Shown in pieces: positions 11,030-21,812 of a stretch of DNA of 64,000 bases. A program made the translations under genes and the position numbers. Position 1 is the stretch's first letter, and every line of letters begins with the position of its first letter. A model generated the notes under the pieces. It did not search any database and was not told the origin of the DNA. It saw only the letters and a list, made by a program, of their open reading frames with translations. This DNA comes from Siphonodentalium dalli (Eukaryota; Mollusca; Scaphopoda; Gadilida; Siphonodentaliidae), in NCBI GenBank assembly GCA_032622095.1, contig CP136069.1, positions 206,144,750-206,208,749 of the forward strand, read 5' to 3'.

Positions 11030-12055
11030 GATTAATACAAATAGTGAGTGATACTTGCGGATTATAGCCAACATTAGCATGTAACATGTACTTACCATAA
11101 TCAATGATATATCCAAGAATGGATAAAAATGACGCGTGTTCCCAATGTGAGTATGATTTTTCGCTCAAGAATGCATTGCGAGGTAAATGATACTCATGTT
11201 CATGGGCGGATTATTCTTTGAGTTTCAATCCAACTGTATCCCCACCCCTCAATTATAAACTTCTATTTCTGTGAAATGTAATTGTTTACCCCGGTTGGCT
11301 TCTGATTTTCAAGCTGTAAAAGTAAGTTGTGCACCCCAGCCCCTTGGATTGGTGTAAACAATATTTATTCCCAATACAAAACAAGATGAATATTTTACAA
11401 AAATGCTAATGGATGAGTATGGGTGATTGGAAAGGGATGAGACAACAAGCCTATTGTGGCTTTTTTGTAAGTCCTCTCCCAGATCGCTTAAATTTTCCGA
11501 ACTACATAAGGCCGTTCGGGCGTGTCAGATGGGAATTTTTCTGGTTTGTACTTTAAATAACTTATTGGTGATTTTGATATAGATCGCACTCAACAAAAGA
11601 TAACAAGAGATAAGATAAGAACTGGAGTGGGGTGTGATTAGGGAATTAAAGGTAACCAATGGGACGAAAGGAGAGTAGTTAGGTTTAAGAAAGGTCAGAA
11701 AGATAGGATGGTCAATGGGGGCGGGGTAGTTTAACATTCGGCTGTAGAATTATATGTCAAGTGTGTATAACTTGGCGTACAGAGACTACATGAGTTAGCT
11801 GGGCAGTCAGGCTTTCCGAATTATGACATTATGTATGACTTTATATATGACTCAATGGCAGAAGACATGTGACATAGTATTACGTTTAGAATCGTTTTGT
11901 ACTAATTATGTATCTTTGTGCGGCCTCGAAAATACTATGATTTTCCCTAATGGAACTTTCGGGTGAACCCTCGAGTAGGGTTCTTTCTGATAATATTATG
12001 TTTGGTAGAGATGATAGCAATTCCAATCTTGATGCCTGGTATAAATGGCATTCTA
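11030..12055. other. No gene recognised
   Basis: About 1 kb with no supported gene or repeat. Confidence 0.4.
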
Positions 12056-12059
12056 ACAG

Positions 12060-12340
12060 ATTGGATTGGACATATTGACTAAATATGACTAACTTAGTGT
12101 TAGTCACAAACATTTTGAGTAACTTTGGTCAATTATTGGAATTATTTGCACATAATTCAGCAACTTTAATTTACGCCTTCCAATTGACTAAGAAAAGTCC
12201 CCATTTCTTAGTCGTTATGACTAACATCACCCTAGTAATTTCGATTAATGTTATGCCTCAGTCATGTTGGCTGAACTAAGTCAGACATCCTGAGGAAAAA
12301 ACGTTTGACTAACATATGTTAGTCATATTGACTAAGTTTT
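12060..12340. repeat. Inverted TTGACTAA/TTAGTCA repeat segment
   Basis: GACTAAC...GTTAGTC motifs occur at 12085-12110, 12205-12225 and 12305-12335. The outer stretches ('attgactaaatatgactaac' and 'gttagtcatattgactaag') are inverted relative to each other. A short foldback element of ~280 bases is plausible. Confidence 0.5.
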
Positions 12341-12504
12341 GTTATCAGCGTAGAAAAATTAAAATACTTTCCTCTTGATATACGATTCCATCGTTATGTG
12401 GAATTTATAAGCATTTTTTTGTTCAAAGGGTGCCAAAACTGAGCCCATATAGCCACGTCCCTATCTAGATATATTATAAGATATCGGAGCAGTTTGAAAT
12501 TTTG

Positions 12505-12780
12505 GGTTATTAGGGTTTATCGTCGTTCTAGCCGCTAGGCCACACACGACGTTGTCAATTTTACGGGTGGAGGAAAGACCACGCAGAGGCTTGATTTCAC
12601 CGAGAAATCGTCCCACTGCGTGTAGAAACCACCGACCCCCGGAAAGTAACTGACAAACTTGCCCAGATACACGATTCCGGTCACCCTCCATATGACGGGG
12701 TTAGAACCAATTTCGTCAGCACTGGACGGCCTGTAACGGTGTAATGTACCTGGCATTCTACCGACTGGCACTCTACCGCA
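12505..12780 (-). mobile_element. tRNA-derived SINE-like sequence
   Basis: Read on the minus strand, the head contains GGTAGAGTGCC (A-box-like) and, about 65 bases later, GGTTCTAACCCC (B-box-like, near the GGTTCGANNCC consensus). A GC-rich body with 'tctgcgtggtctttcctccacccg' follows. The tail 'gataaaccctaataaccc' near 12510 looks like a short 3' repeat. That order is typical of tRNA-derived SINEs. Family identity is not known to me, and reading frames through it are shadows. Confidence 0.5.
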
Positions 12781-13235
12781 CCACTCCTATAACCGAGACC
12801 ATTAGCACGTCCCTGCTTCGATACACCCCCTCCCGATAAAATGGAGCCACGTTACTGCCTCGATGTGTTATGATAAGAGTAGCGGATCAGTTTGAAATAA
12901 TAGGATGGTCACAATATATATAATGCTGTACCATCAAAATAATATTTTATTTTCACAAACTGAATGGTTGTAAATTTGTAATTTGTAAAAAACAATGATA
13001 CCAAATTGTTTGTAGTACTCGTTATTACACTGACTTGTACTTACATACACACACTACAAACGAACCGTTTAATTGTTAACTTGCGCAGACAAGTGGTCAT
13101 CAACTTAGCAATCCGTGAACCGATTGGATAGCTCTGATAAGCGTTCACCTCTCAACTTATGATTGGTTATTTCTTTTGTAACTTTGGCCCGCCGTGATTC
13201 AATATAGTGTTAATCACTCACATGCAAAGGTTTGT
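12781..13235. other. No gene recognised; fragments of the CACGTCCCTG repeat end
   Basis: 'ttagcacgtccctgc' near 12805 and 'gagccacgttactgcc' near 12845 resemble family ends. 'gcagtttgaaat' at 12488 and 'tcagtttgaaat' at 12888 echo one another. No gene seen. Confidence 0.4.
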
Positions 13236-14590
13236 CCGTAAGAGAGAGAGAGAGATTGTTTATTCCTCCATTCAAGGGATATGTTATATACAACAATACA
13301 TACAATTACATAATATAGAGACAATATAGGATAACGTGTGTCATATAAATAACAACGCTGATGTATCACACTCCACGTGGGGGATGATACGCTGATTAAA
13401 TAGTGCACAAAATGCATATGAATGAGAAACATTCAATAAAAAGATCACCCTCGTTGTTGGTGGATGAGGAATCCAACCCACCCATAGACTGACAGCCAAA
13501 TGAATACATCAAGAAATCTTGTGGCGATAGGCGATCCAGAATTAGGAACGTCGATAAATCGAAGATATTGATTATTCGATACCAGAAGTGGTTTTTGAGA
13601 TCATTGATATGCGGAGAGAAGCAGTGCAAAAACATATGATCTACTTGATTATGGTACAATTGCCCGCAATGTTTGCAAAGGGAGTTGTTGTCGTATGTGG
13701 TCCTGTTGAGGATGTTAGCCATTCGAACTGATATTGTGAGATATTTCAGATTGGCCCAACATAACTCCCACCCCCTCCAGAATGACATGCGACAACGCTT
13801 CACATTCCGAAAGAAATATAGAGCAGCTACATTGTCCACTTGAAGTGATTCGGACGAGGACGTCATATTTTGTTTCACTGTAGCCTTCCATTGTGATTGG
13901 TTGGGAAAGAAGCCCGTTTCTGCAAATGTGGTAAGGTACTCATACAAGTTATGTTTCCACAGAATGGGGATAATATCTCCCAGAAATCCAAAAGGAGGGC
14001 GATTATACAGTAAGTACCCGTGAATATTGAATAAAAATATTCGAAGAGCTTCTCGATGTGTGTAAGGTAAATTTATCAGGGTACCCATGAAAAAGAGTTT
14101 CCTTTTCTCAATTTCTACTCTCAGTGGGTTGAGACCCAAAAGGGACAGGACCATTTCCGTGCTGGTCCTTGTCGGTAAACACTGAATTGTTTTGAGACAC
14201 ATGCGGTAAGTTCGTTCGAGTTGCAGGAAATTTGCTTCTGATAGCTGATACCACATCTCACAGCCATATCAAACTTTTGGCAGAACAACATGCTTTAGTA
14301 TGATCAGCTGAGATATAGGCGATAGATATTTTGTGGTGGCCGACCTGCACGCACCGAAAAAGGTTTTACGCATTTGTTCACATGCTCTTGTCTATATTTG
14401 GCTGACGATCGGACTTCTGGTTTTGGGGTATCCTAAGATGTACCACGCTCTCCACTTCTTTGAGTTTGTTTTCGCCGAGTTTCCACATCGGGATGTCTCG
14501 AGCCTTCCTTGTTAGCTCATCGTTTCATAGTACCGGCGTTCTCACTAATCACAATATGATAGCACGCATTGTAACTTCCCCATATAAATT
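13236..14590 (-). mobile_element. 3' portion of a CR1/Jockey-like LINE (LINE-A), minus strand
   Basis: The minus strand carries the end of a LINE reverse-transcriptase protein and then a 3' tail. The tail, read on the minus strand, ends in 'ggaataaacaatctctctctc' (13236-13270), an A-rich signal followed by a (TC)n repeat, as many CR1/L2-like elements do. The 5' part is missing beyond about 14590, which fits the 5' truncation typical of LINE insertion. Confidence 0.75.
13396..14590 (-). pseudogene. LINE-A reverse transcriptase C-terminal region, broken
   Basis: An open stretch of 286 codons (14256 to 13396) follows the RT thumb motif YGCEMW and includes a cysteine/histidine knuckle, LCKHC...DHMFLHC, near residues 193-211. 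This C-terminal zinc-knuckle pattern is usual in CR1/Jockey-clade LINE ORF2. Recognisable protein continues upstream ('HVVLPKV', 'EQMRKTFFGAC', 'WKLGENKLKEVES') but is interrupted by in-frame stops, one at about 14268, and at least one frameshift near 14390. It should act with an upstream endonuclease and RT core, which are absent. The copy is dead. Assignment to LINE is firm; the clade is approximate. Confidence 0.75.
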
Positions 14591-14899
14591 GTTGTCAGTT
14601 ATGTTAGCTCTATATACATGTCCGTCTAATTTGAACTTGTATTCAGATAACACTGATAACAGGTGCATAAGATTAGTCGCCACAAAATCTTGTGCGTTCA
14701 GAAAATGTTTAAAACTTGGAAAATTTCAAATATATGTGCCTAAAGTTATGCAAGGACATTCTGTTATATTCACTGGACATATAGGGATACGCGGATTGTG
14801 AAGTTATTTCATACGAAGGTAGGATCGTCGGGATTGTGAAAGAAATCAAAAACCGTTGAAATTTTGAATTTTCTTAAGCCACGTCCACAGTCAGGTGAT
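14591..14899. other. Unassigned; possible LINE-B 5' region
   Basis: An open plus-strand frame (to 14801) has no motif I recognise. It lies immediately before LINE-B ORF1 and might be part of that element or remnant LINE-A sequence on the other strand. Confidence 0.3.
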
Positions 14900-14923
14900 A
14901 GTGTCGAACAATAACAAACAACG

Positions 14924-15450
14924 GTGGACAATATGGACAGTTCACAAACAAACCAAATGCTCGATGTCCCCGGTGCTATTCGTCAGGGACTTGATACGAT
15001 AAATAACCACCCTAATGTGAACGATATAACCCCACCTGAATCACACATAAACAATGACAGTTCTAATGATAGAAATGATGTAAACATCGAACACGACCAA
15101 ACATTCAGCAGCCTCAGGTAACCCACTGCAATTCATTCATGACAATTTGAGTCAACACTCGCAAACCCCGGATAGAGAAAACTACCCATTCCAACAGAGG
15201 AATCGCGATTTCACCGAACCAAATCTGATAGACATGGACACAATGTATACAAATAAATCAGCACATGAGTGTACCACACCGACATCAAAAATAGATTCAA
15301 TGATGTGTATTCTAATGGAGGTACGCGATAAAATGAGCAGTATAGATACACTAACCTCTCTGTAAGAGAAATGAACACAAAACTATATAATATAGAGGGC
15401 TCAATCCATTCCCTGACAGGACGAGTGCATGGGAGTACTGGAAAATAAAA
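14924..15450 (+). pseudogene. LINE-B ORF1 (possible coiled-coil protein), frameshifted
   Basis: From the ATG at 14924 a hydrophilic, Asn/Asp-rich frame runs to 15121. The same protein seems to continue in another frame at about 15100-15440 ('NPLQFIHDNLSQHSQTPD', 'MSSIDTLTSLSVREM'). The last part, 'NTKLYNIEGSIHSLTGRV', has heptad-like hydrophobic spacing typical of the ORF1 coiled coil in many LINEs. ORF1 proteins bind the element RNA and help retrotransposition. No zinc knuckle or RRM is visible, and the frame changes show the copy is inactive. The assignment rests mainly on position before the RT. Confidence 0.5.
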
Positions 15451-15475
15451 ACAATAAACTGGAGCATACCGGAAA

Positions 15476-17761
15476 GCGAGGAAACTCTTCAAAAATAAAC
15501 ATATCGGAAACCAATCGACTTAAAATGATAGAATGTAGACGTACTTATAAAAACGCACTTCGCATCAGTACTCTCTGACACAAATAAACATATCAGCAAG
15601 GAGATACACACACGTCGCGTTAGTTCCCCCAAGGACTTTTGGTCCTTTATTAAGAAATTAGATAATAATATAACTGACAAACCGACACCGGAAGCCGACG
15701 ATTTTAAATCATACTTTGAGCTCGAAGACGTATTATCGGGGGAAGTGGTTTGAAACGGTTTACTGTCAAAATGTACACAACGTGGACCAAACTTTGCTAA
15801 ACGCCAATATTACCATCGATGAGGTACAGAAATCAGTGAAAAAACTGAAACATGGCAAAGCACCAGGCTTCGATAATATAACTAATGCATTTATAAAAAG
15901 TTCTCTTGGTGTCATGGGCATTATTTATCAACGATACTTCAATCTTATTCTAAATACTGGGATCATACCTCATTCATGAAAAGTCGGAGTTATACGCCCC
16001 ATTTACAAAAGAAAGGGGGATAACATGGACCCAGGTAACTATAGAAAAATAACACTACTCAGTTGTATCTCCAAAGTTTTTACGAGCATTATCAATGACC
16101 GAATTAGAATATTTCTTGACCAAAACAACCTACAATCAGAATGCCAGGCAGGTTTTCGAAAGGGGTACTCCACTATGGACCACACTTTCTCCCTGTACGC
16201 ATTGATAAACCTCCTGAAAAGCAATAATGATAAGGTATATAGCGCATTCATCGACTTCTCAAAAGCGTTTGATTCTGTATGGAGAGCAGGTCTTTGGAAA
16301 AAACTCCTGAGTCACGGGGTCGAAGGAAAAATCCGTAACGTCATAAAAGCTATGTACAGTGAAATGAAATCATGCGTTAGAATAGGCCAGTAAGAATCTG
16401 AACTATTCCCCAGTCTCATTGGTTTGAAACAAGGGGACAACTTATCACCTTTGACCTTCGCTATATACATAAACGATCTAGACAATTATCTAAGAATACA
16501 CGGTTGTGATGGAATAAACCTGGAAAAGTTCAAAGAATTAGATACTGGTGTATACCTTAAGCTATTCTTGCTAATTTATGCGGATGACACAGTTTTAATA
16601 TCAAATTCAAAAGCTGGTTTACAAAAATCTATCGATTGCTTTAACCACTACTGCAATAGTTGGAAATTGAAAGTTAACATATCAAAGACTAAAGTATTGA
16701 TTTTCGATCGCAGACGCACCAAAACTAGTACAGAGACATTCACTATCGGCGACCAGACCATTGAAATTGTTGATAGCTACAAATACCACGGCACTATATT
16801 TCATAAAAATAATTCCTTCGCGCTTGAACGAAATTTAAGATGCCAACAAGCAAAAAACTCAATATAAGCGTTACTAAATAAAGTGCGAACAAATAAGCTT
16901 ACAACTGCCACTATACTTGAAATCTATGAGAAATCTGTTATCCCCATACTCACATATGGGGCAGAAGTCTGGGGTCATGAAAATCTTACGTGTTTTGACA
17001 AAATGGAATTATGGTTTCTTAAATATATCCTCAAACTGAAAAAAACTACACCAAATACGCTCATCTATGGTAAACTTGGAATGTACCCGATTTCAATAAA
17101 AATAAAAATCCGCTATCTCTGATACTGGGCGAAAATAACAACAATGACAACAGAGCGAACACCCTTAATATTATATTATATCATGCTCACATTATATAAC
17201 CAGAAAAATGTAAAAAACCCATGGATAACCGGAATACGTAACACACTGAATGCAATGGGAATGGGATATCTTTGGATACAACAACGAATAACCGATTACC
17301 GTATATTTATCGAATTAATTAAGCAGAGGTTTGAAGACATGTACACACAAGAGTGGCGATCTACGTTGATGGGTTCAAATAAATTTCCTTTTTACAGGAT
17401 AATTAAAAATGACATTAGTCGGGAACGATACCTGCTGCAAGAAGGCCAAAACATCATATACACACTTGTACGATTCCGCACACGAAACCATCGACTACCA
17501 GTTGAGCAGGGCTCCTGGTATAATACCGACTACTCAGAAATAGTATGCACCCCTTGCAAGTCAGAACTCGGAGATGAATTCCTCCTTGTCCTGAAATGTG
17601 AATTTCTAAATGACCTCAGAATTAAATTTATCAAGCCGTATTACTTCAGAAGACCAAATGTTCTTAAACTACAGCAGCTCTCTACTTCCCGCAATAATCA
17701 CACGATCAGAAACCTTTCACTATTTATAAAGAAAGCCCTAGAAATTGTTTTGCACTCCTGA
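15476..17761 (+). pseudogene. LINE-B reverse transcriptase region (ORF2 remnant)
   Basis: After a pre-RT segment (IKKLDNNITDK near 15650) and a frameshift near 15720, one frame stays open from 15716 to 17761 except for four stops: TGA 15977, TAA 16391, TAA 16865 and TGA 17120. RT motifs appear in order: LKHGKAPGFDNI, NYRKITLLSCISKVF, FIDFSKAFDSV, GLKQGDNLSPLTFAIYINDL and the catalytic YADD at 16577-16588. The thumb follows (ILTYGAEVWG), then a cysteine knuckle (CTPCKSELGDEFLLVLKC). The N-terminal endonuclease is absent. The apparent TGA at 17759-17761 uses the first base of E1, so the natural end lies beyond that insertion. It is clearly LINE RT of a CR1/Jockey type. Confidence 0.85.
17757..17760. 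repeat. Left CCTG target-site duplication of E1
   Basis: CCTG immediately precedes the E1 terminus AGGGGTGTG. The same four bases follow the other terminus at 30737-30740. In the LINE-B frame the unduplicated site reads through correctly. Confidence 0.8.
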
Positions 17762-17918
17762 GGGGTGTGACTAATTACCGCCCGGGACCGCCCGGGGACC
17801 GCCCGGGTGGCCCCACGTGCCCGTGGACACAATATCTCGACGTTATAACGTAGCGACATGCCACATGAGGGCAACATAGAAAAATTTACTCGCTCGCTCG
17901 TCTCCGGTCGGTCATATT
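17761..17918 (+). repeat. E1 left terminal unit
   Basis: Starts AGGGGTGTGACTAATTACCG, then the ACCGCCCGGG repeats, 'cgacgttataacgtagcgacatgcc', 'gagggcaacatagaaaaatt' and 'cgctcgctcgtctccggtcggtcatatt'. It corresponds base for base, with few changes, to the reverse complement of 30579-30736. It is cut off from the rest of the left arm by LINE-C. Confidence 0.85.
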
Positions 17919-17933
17919 CACTCCGTTGGATGA

Positions 17934-18758
17934 CTCTATGAAGAAAACGACTCAGCAAAATGTACATTCGAAAAATGCGATAAATCTGACATCAAATTCT
18001 CAACGAATGTCACAAAGAGTCACCCCAGAAAAGTGCATCTGATCGTTGGCGACTCAGTCTTGCGTTACCTGGATCCGAAAAAAATGTCCCGAGGTGATTA
18101 TGTCAAGAAAGTTTCGATAGGAGGATTGAGATTGGAAGGCGTGTTGGAATGGTTTGAGTCATCGGATGTCATCGAGAATGTGCACAAGGTTACAATACAT
18201 GTCGGTATAAATTCTTGTCGGCATGGAATGGAAACAGACGAGCAGTTAGTTACAGGTGTGACATATAAGATCCGAGAATTGTATCCGCAAGCGCTCATCA
18301 GATTCTCTTCAGTACTACCGACACCAAGTCGAGCTGGTGCGAATAAAGTCATTTATTCTACTAATGAATTATATCGACGCCTATGTTCAGGGATGGGGTG
18401 TCAGTTCATCGATCATGCGCCCAGTTTTTCAGAGCGCAGTGGTTTCGTCCCACGTAGATATTTTTATGACAACTGGCATCCAAGTGTTCTTGGAATAGAG
18501 ATGTTGGTGAATGAAATAAAAGTTGGCGTCATGGACGTACAATCTGAGCCGTACCGAGAATCTTCAGAAGCACAAAACAGTGAAATCAGACCCAGGGTAA
18601 GAATGAACAGAAGTGAAAGTTCAAGATCTAATGAACAGTTTCCAAAAGAAGTGCATCGCGCACGTTTTGTTGATAATGTGGGAGCGATGAATTTGAATGA
18701 CATTTCAGGATTGCGTGCAATACTCGCAAGTGCTCTTAAAATAATTGGTAATGTTTAA
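17934..18758 (+). CDS. LINE-C ORF1: SGNH/GDSL esterase-like protein
   Basis: The frame is open from 17934, just after a stop, to 18758. No true start is visible and the 5' end is probably lost. Counting from the GTG at 18033, block I is IVGDS (residues 4-8, putative nucleophile S8), an oxyanion glycine lies in SIGG (29-32), HVGIN is at 56-60 (N60) and YDNWHP at 145-150 supplies D146 and H149. This is the complete SGNH catalytic set, spaced as in small esterases. Esterase domains in ORF1 are known from CR1-clade LINEs, where they may act on lipid or membrane during retrotransposition. A CxxxxC pair upstream (CTFEKC) may be the edge of a zinc finger. The tail is Ser/Arg-rich. No internal stop is seen. 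Confidence 0.85.
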   Translation, partial: LYEENDSAKCTFEKCDKSDIKFSTNVTKSHPRKVHLIVGDSVLRYLDPKKMSRGDYVKKVSIGGLRLEGVLEWFESSDVIENVHKVTIHVGINSCRHGMETDEQLVTGVTYKIRELYPQALIRFSSVLPTPSRAGANKVIYSTNELYRRLCSGMGCQFIDHAPSFSERSGFVPRRYFYDNWHPSVLGIEMLVNEIKVGVMDVQSEPYRESSEAQNSEIRPRVRMNRSESSRSNEQFPKEVHRARFVDNVGAMNLNDISGLRAILASALKIIGNV

Positions 18759-18789
18759 TTATTTCAAATCGTAATTGATGATGAGTATC

Positions 18790-18980
18790 ATGAGAGCACA
18801 TGTATAAGTATATGTATAGGTATATATGTATAATAATATGTAGTATGTGCCTGTGTATGTACGGGTATGTATGTGTATATGTATATGTATATGTGTATAT
18901 ATATATATATGTATGTTGTATGTACATATACATGTATGTGTATGTATATGTATGTATATGTATGTATGCATATATGTGCA
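18790..18980 (+). repeat. (TATG/TA)n microsatellite between LINE-C ORF1 and ORF2
   Basis: Nearly pure TATG, TGTA and TA steps over about 190 bases. The short Tyr/Ile- and Thr/His-rich frames on both strands are products of the repeat. It sits in the ORF1-ORF2 interval, where a non-repetitive linker would be expected. Confidence 0.8.
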
Positions 18981-21200
18981 TCTTAATTATCTATTTTCTT
19001 TGCATGTACAGGAAGTACTTGCATTTGAGTGATTGAAAAGTTATAGATAGTACAATTTGAATATATACCCTTCCTGCATGGTTTCATTCTGACTTCGGTG
19101 GTGCAAGTTTTATTCATATTATGTCTGAGCGGAATTTTTCAACTGAAATTACGTCGAATAAAGCTACCTTTACATTGTGGAATGTTCAAGGAATTAAATT
19201 AGATGACAACAGTTTCCTCGAAAAGTTGATAAAGTATGATTTTATAGCTTTGGTAGAAACATGGCATAATGAAAGTTCGGATATTCATATTCCGGGTTAT
19301 AAATGCATAGATTTCCCTAGACTTGACGGTGATAGAGGTGGAATTGTATTTTATTATCGCAACCAATACGCAAGATTTTTCGTAAATTCTAAAAGAATAA
19401 GCGAGTTTACCATTTCCGTCGAATTCAAGGGAAATATGTTTAATATTTCTAACAAAATTGCTTTCATAGCCAATTATATCCCCCCCTGCCAACTCCAGTT
19501 ATTGGGATACAAGAAGTGATATGAAGACAAATGTGTTTTCGCGAATTCAGAATCATTTACTACAGTATCAAACATGTGATCTTATAATTATGGCAGGTGA
19601 CTTTAATGCTCGGACGGGAATTAAACCGGATCATGTTGTTGGAGAAAATGATCGCAGTAATCACCATATACCAGTACCTGATGATTATATATTAGATACA
19701 AGCAAAATAAGGACTAGTATGGATTCGAATGTTAACAGTTTTGGTAACCAGTTATTGGCCGTCTGTAGTAATACAAGCATGAGAATTGTTAACGGGCGTA
19801 CATTGTGTGATGCCTTAGGCCATTTCACTAGTTACCAATATAATGGTGCTAGTGTCGTTGATTATGTTATAATATCGGAAATGTATTTGTCCGATATCGA
19901 TTATTTTTGTGTTAAAATACCTACCGAACATTCAGATCATTGTCAGCTAACGGCTCATTTTAATTATTATACAACGCAGGGCAGAACAAAACATGCGTTT
20001 ATTCAGACAAAATGTAGATTGAAATGGACTATGAACAGCAAAGAAATAGCACTGGATCACATTCAGAAGCCGGAATTTCAGAATAAACTCGAACGATATA
20101 AATTAATGACTTACAAAAACGATCGCGTCGGTACCCTTGCGATATTGGATGACTTTATGTCAATGGTTAATCATATAAATTATGTATCGTGTACTCATAT
20201 TCCAAATCGTAGAAGAAAAAATAAAAGGAAAAGAAAGTGGTTTGACGAAAGGTGTAAGACATTAAAGTTAGATCTGAAGAACGCGATTCATAACATGAGA
20301 CAAAATCCATTCAATAACTCTCTTAGAGTTAAGTTTTTCGTCGCTAAAAAAGCCTATAAACGGGAACTGAAACTGAAACGAAAAACATTTTATCAAGATT
20401 TATACAATAAACTGGAAAATATGGAATCTAATGATCCAAAAACATATTGGGATATTATCGGGGTAATGCGCATCAAACCTAATCATTCACATGATTTAGA
20501 TCCTGATAGAGCAGTTGACTTCTTCACTGAATTATATTCTACAAATAATATACCACCAGTCAAGAGAAATATTATGTTGAACCAGATTAATGTTGATACT
20601 CAAATGGATAACAAACATATTACTTCTACCGAAATTTTGGCGGCAATAAGTGAACTTAAACTTGGTAAAGCCGAGGGACCGGACAATATCAGTAACGGGC
20701 TTCTGAAAACAATTGGTCCACACATTGTGTTTGAAATTAAAAAACTTTTCAATCAGATATTATCATCCGGGCATTATCCAGATAGTTGGAGTAAATCTGT
20801 TCTTAGTTTAATATACAAGAAAGGTGACCGTAACGACCCTAATAACTATAGGGCTATTGCGGTCGGTTCTGCCATTGGTAAGTTATTTAATAAAGTTATT
20901 AATCAAAGAATGAATAAATATCTGGAAGTGAACAATATTATAAGCGACAACCAATTTGGATTTTGTAAAGGGAAGAGCACAACCGACAGCGGTTTTATTC
21001 TTAAAACAATCATAGATAAATACAGGATTTCTAAAAAACCTTTATATATATCATTTGTTGATTTTAGAAAGGCTTTTGACTCAGTTAACAGAGATTTACT
21101 CATGATAAAACTTAAATCTATAGGCATTTCAGGTAGGATTTATGACATAATCCAATCAATGTATGATTCAAGTTTTTATAGCGCAAAAACTAACAAAGGG

Positions 21201-21345
21201 ATTGTTGATGTAGTTAATGAGTTTCCATATTTAGGAATTAAGTTTTCTTCTAACGGCAAATTTTCAAGTGCTCAAAATGAGTTATCATCTAAAGGTAGGA
21301 AAACATTTTATTCGCTTACTAATGGCTTCAACGCAACAGCTATTC
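21201..21345 (+). repeat. 145-bp copy of downstream LINE-C sequence inserted in the RT
   Basis: Identical over all 145 bases to 21668-21812, an offset of 467. The downstream copy sits in its proper place before the RT thumb. This upstream copy lies between the FRKAFDSV and GVRQGY blocks and replaces a short stretch there. Confidence 0.9.
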
Positions 21346-21667
21346 GCGTTTGTCGCATGTTGGTGTTCGTCAGGGTTATATTATTATATCGCCTAATTTA
21401 TTCAAGATTTTTATAGATGATATCAAGTATGTTTTTGCGAAGACCTGTGATCCAGTTAATGTGGGAGACTCAAAGCTCAATCATTTATTATTTGCCGATG
21501 ATCTTGTTTTAATCTCAAGCACTCAAACTGGTCTTCAGTCTTGTCTAAATAACTTAGACTCATATACGCTCAATAATGGGTTAAGCATTAATGTTGAAAA
21601 AACAAAATGCATGATATTAGGATCTAATTGCCAAGCATGATCTCCTAGATTCTCGATAGGAAATGAA

Positions 21668-21812
21668 ATTGTTGATGTAGTTAATGAGTTTCCATATTTA
21701 GGAATTAAGTTTTCTTCTAACGGCAAATTTTCAAGTGCTCAAAATGAGTTATCATCTAAAGGTAGGAAAACATTTTATTCGCTTACTAATGGCTTCAACG
21801 CAACAGCTATTC
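21668..21812 (+). repeat. Original of the 145-bp internal duplication
   Basis: Encodes the pre-thumb segment VVNEFPYLGIKFSSNGKF in the frame of the C-terminal RT region. It is the expected location in LINE ORF2 and is followed directly by the YGC thumb motif. Confidence 0.85.

Noticed and set aside
10748-11116. 122-codon minus-strand frame
   Set aside because: It crosses the 10926-11003 palindrome and has no conserved motif. The opposite strand is open for the same reason.
18736-19036. Tyr/Ile- and Thr/His-rich frames on both strands
   Set aside because: They come from the TATG/TA microsatellite between LINE-C ORFs.
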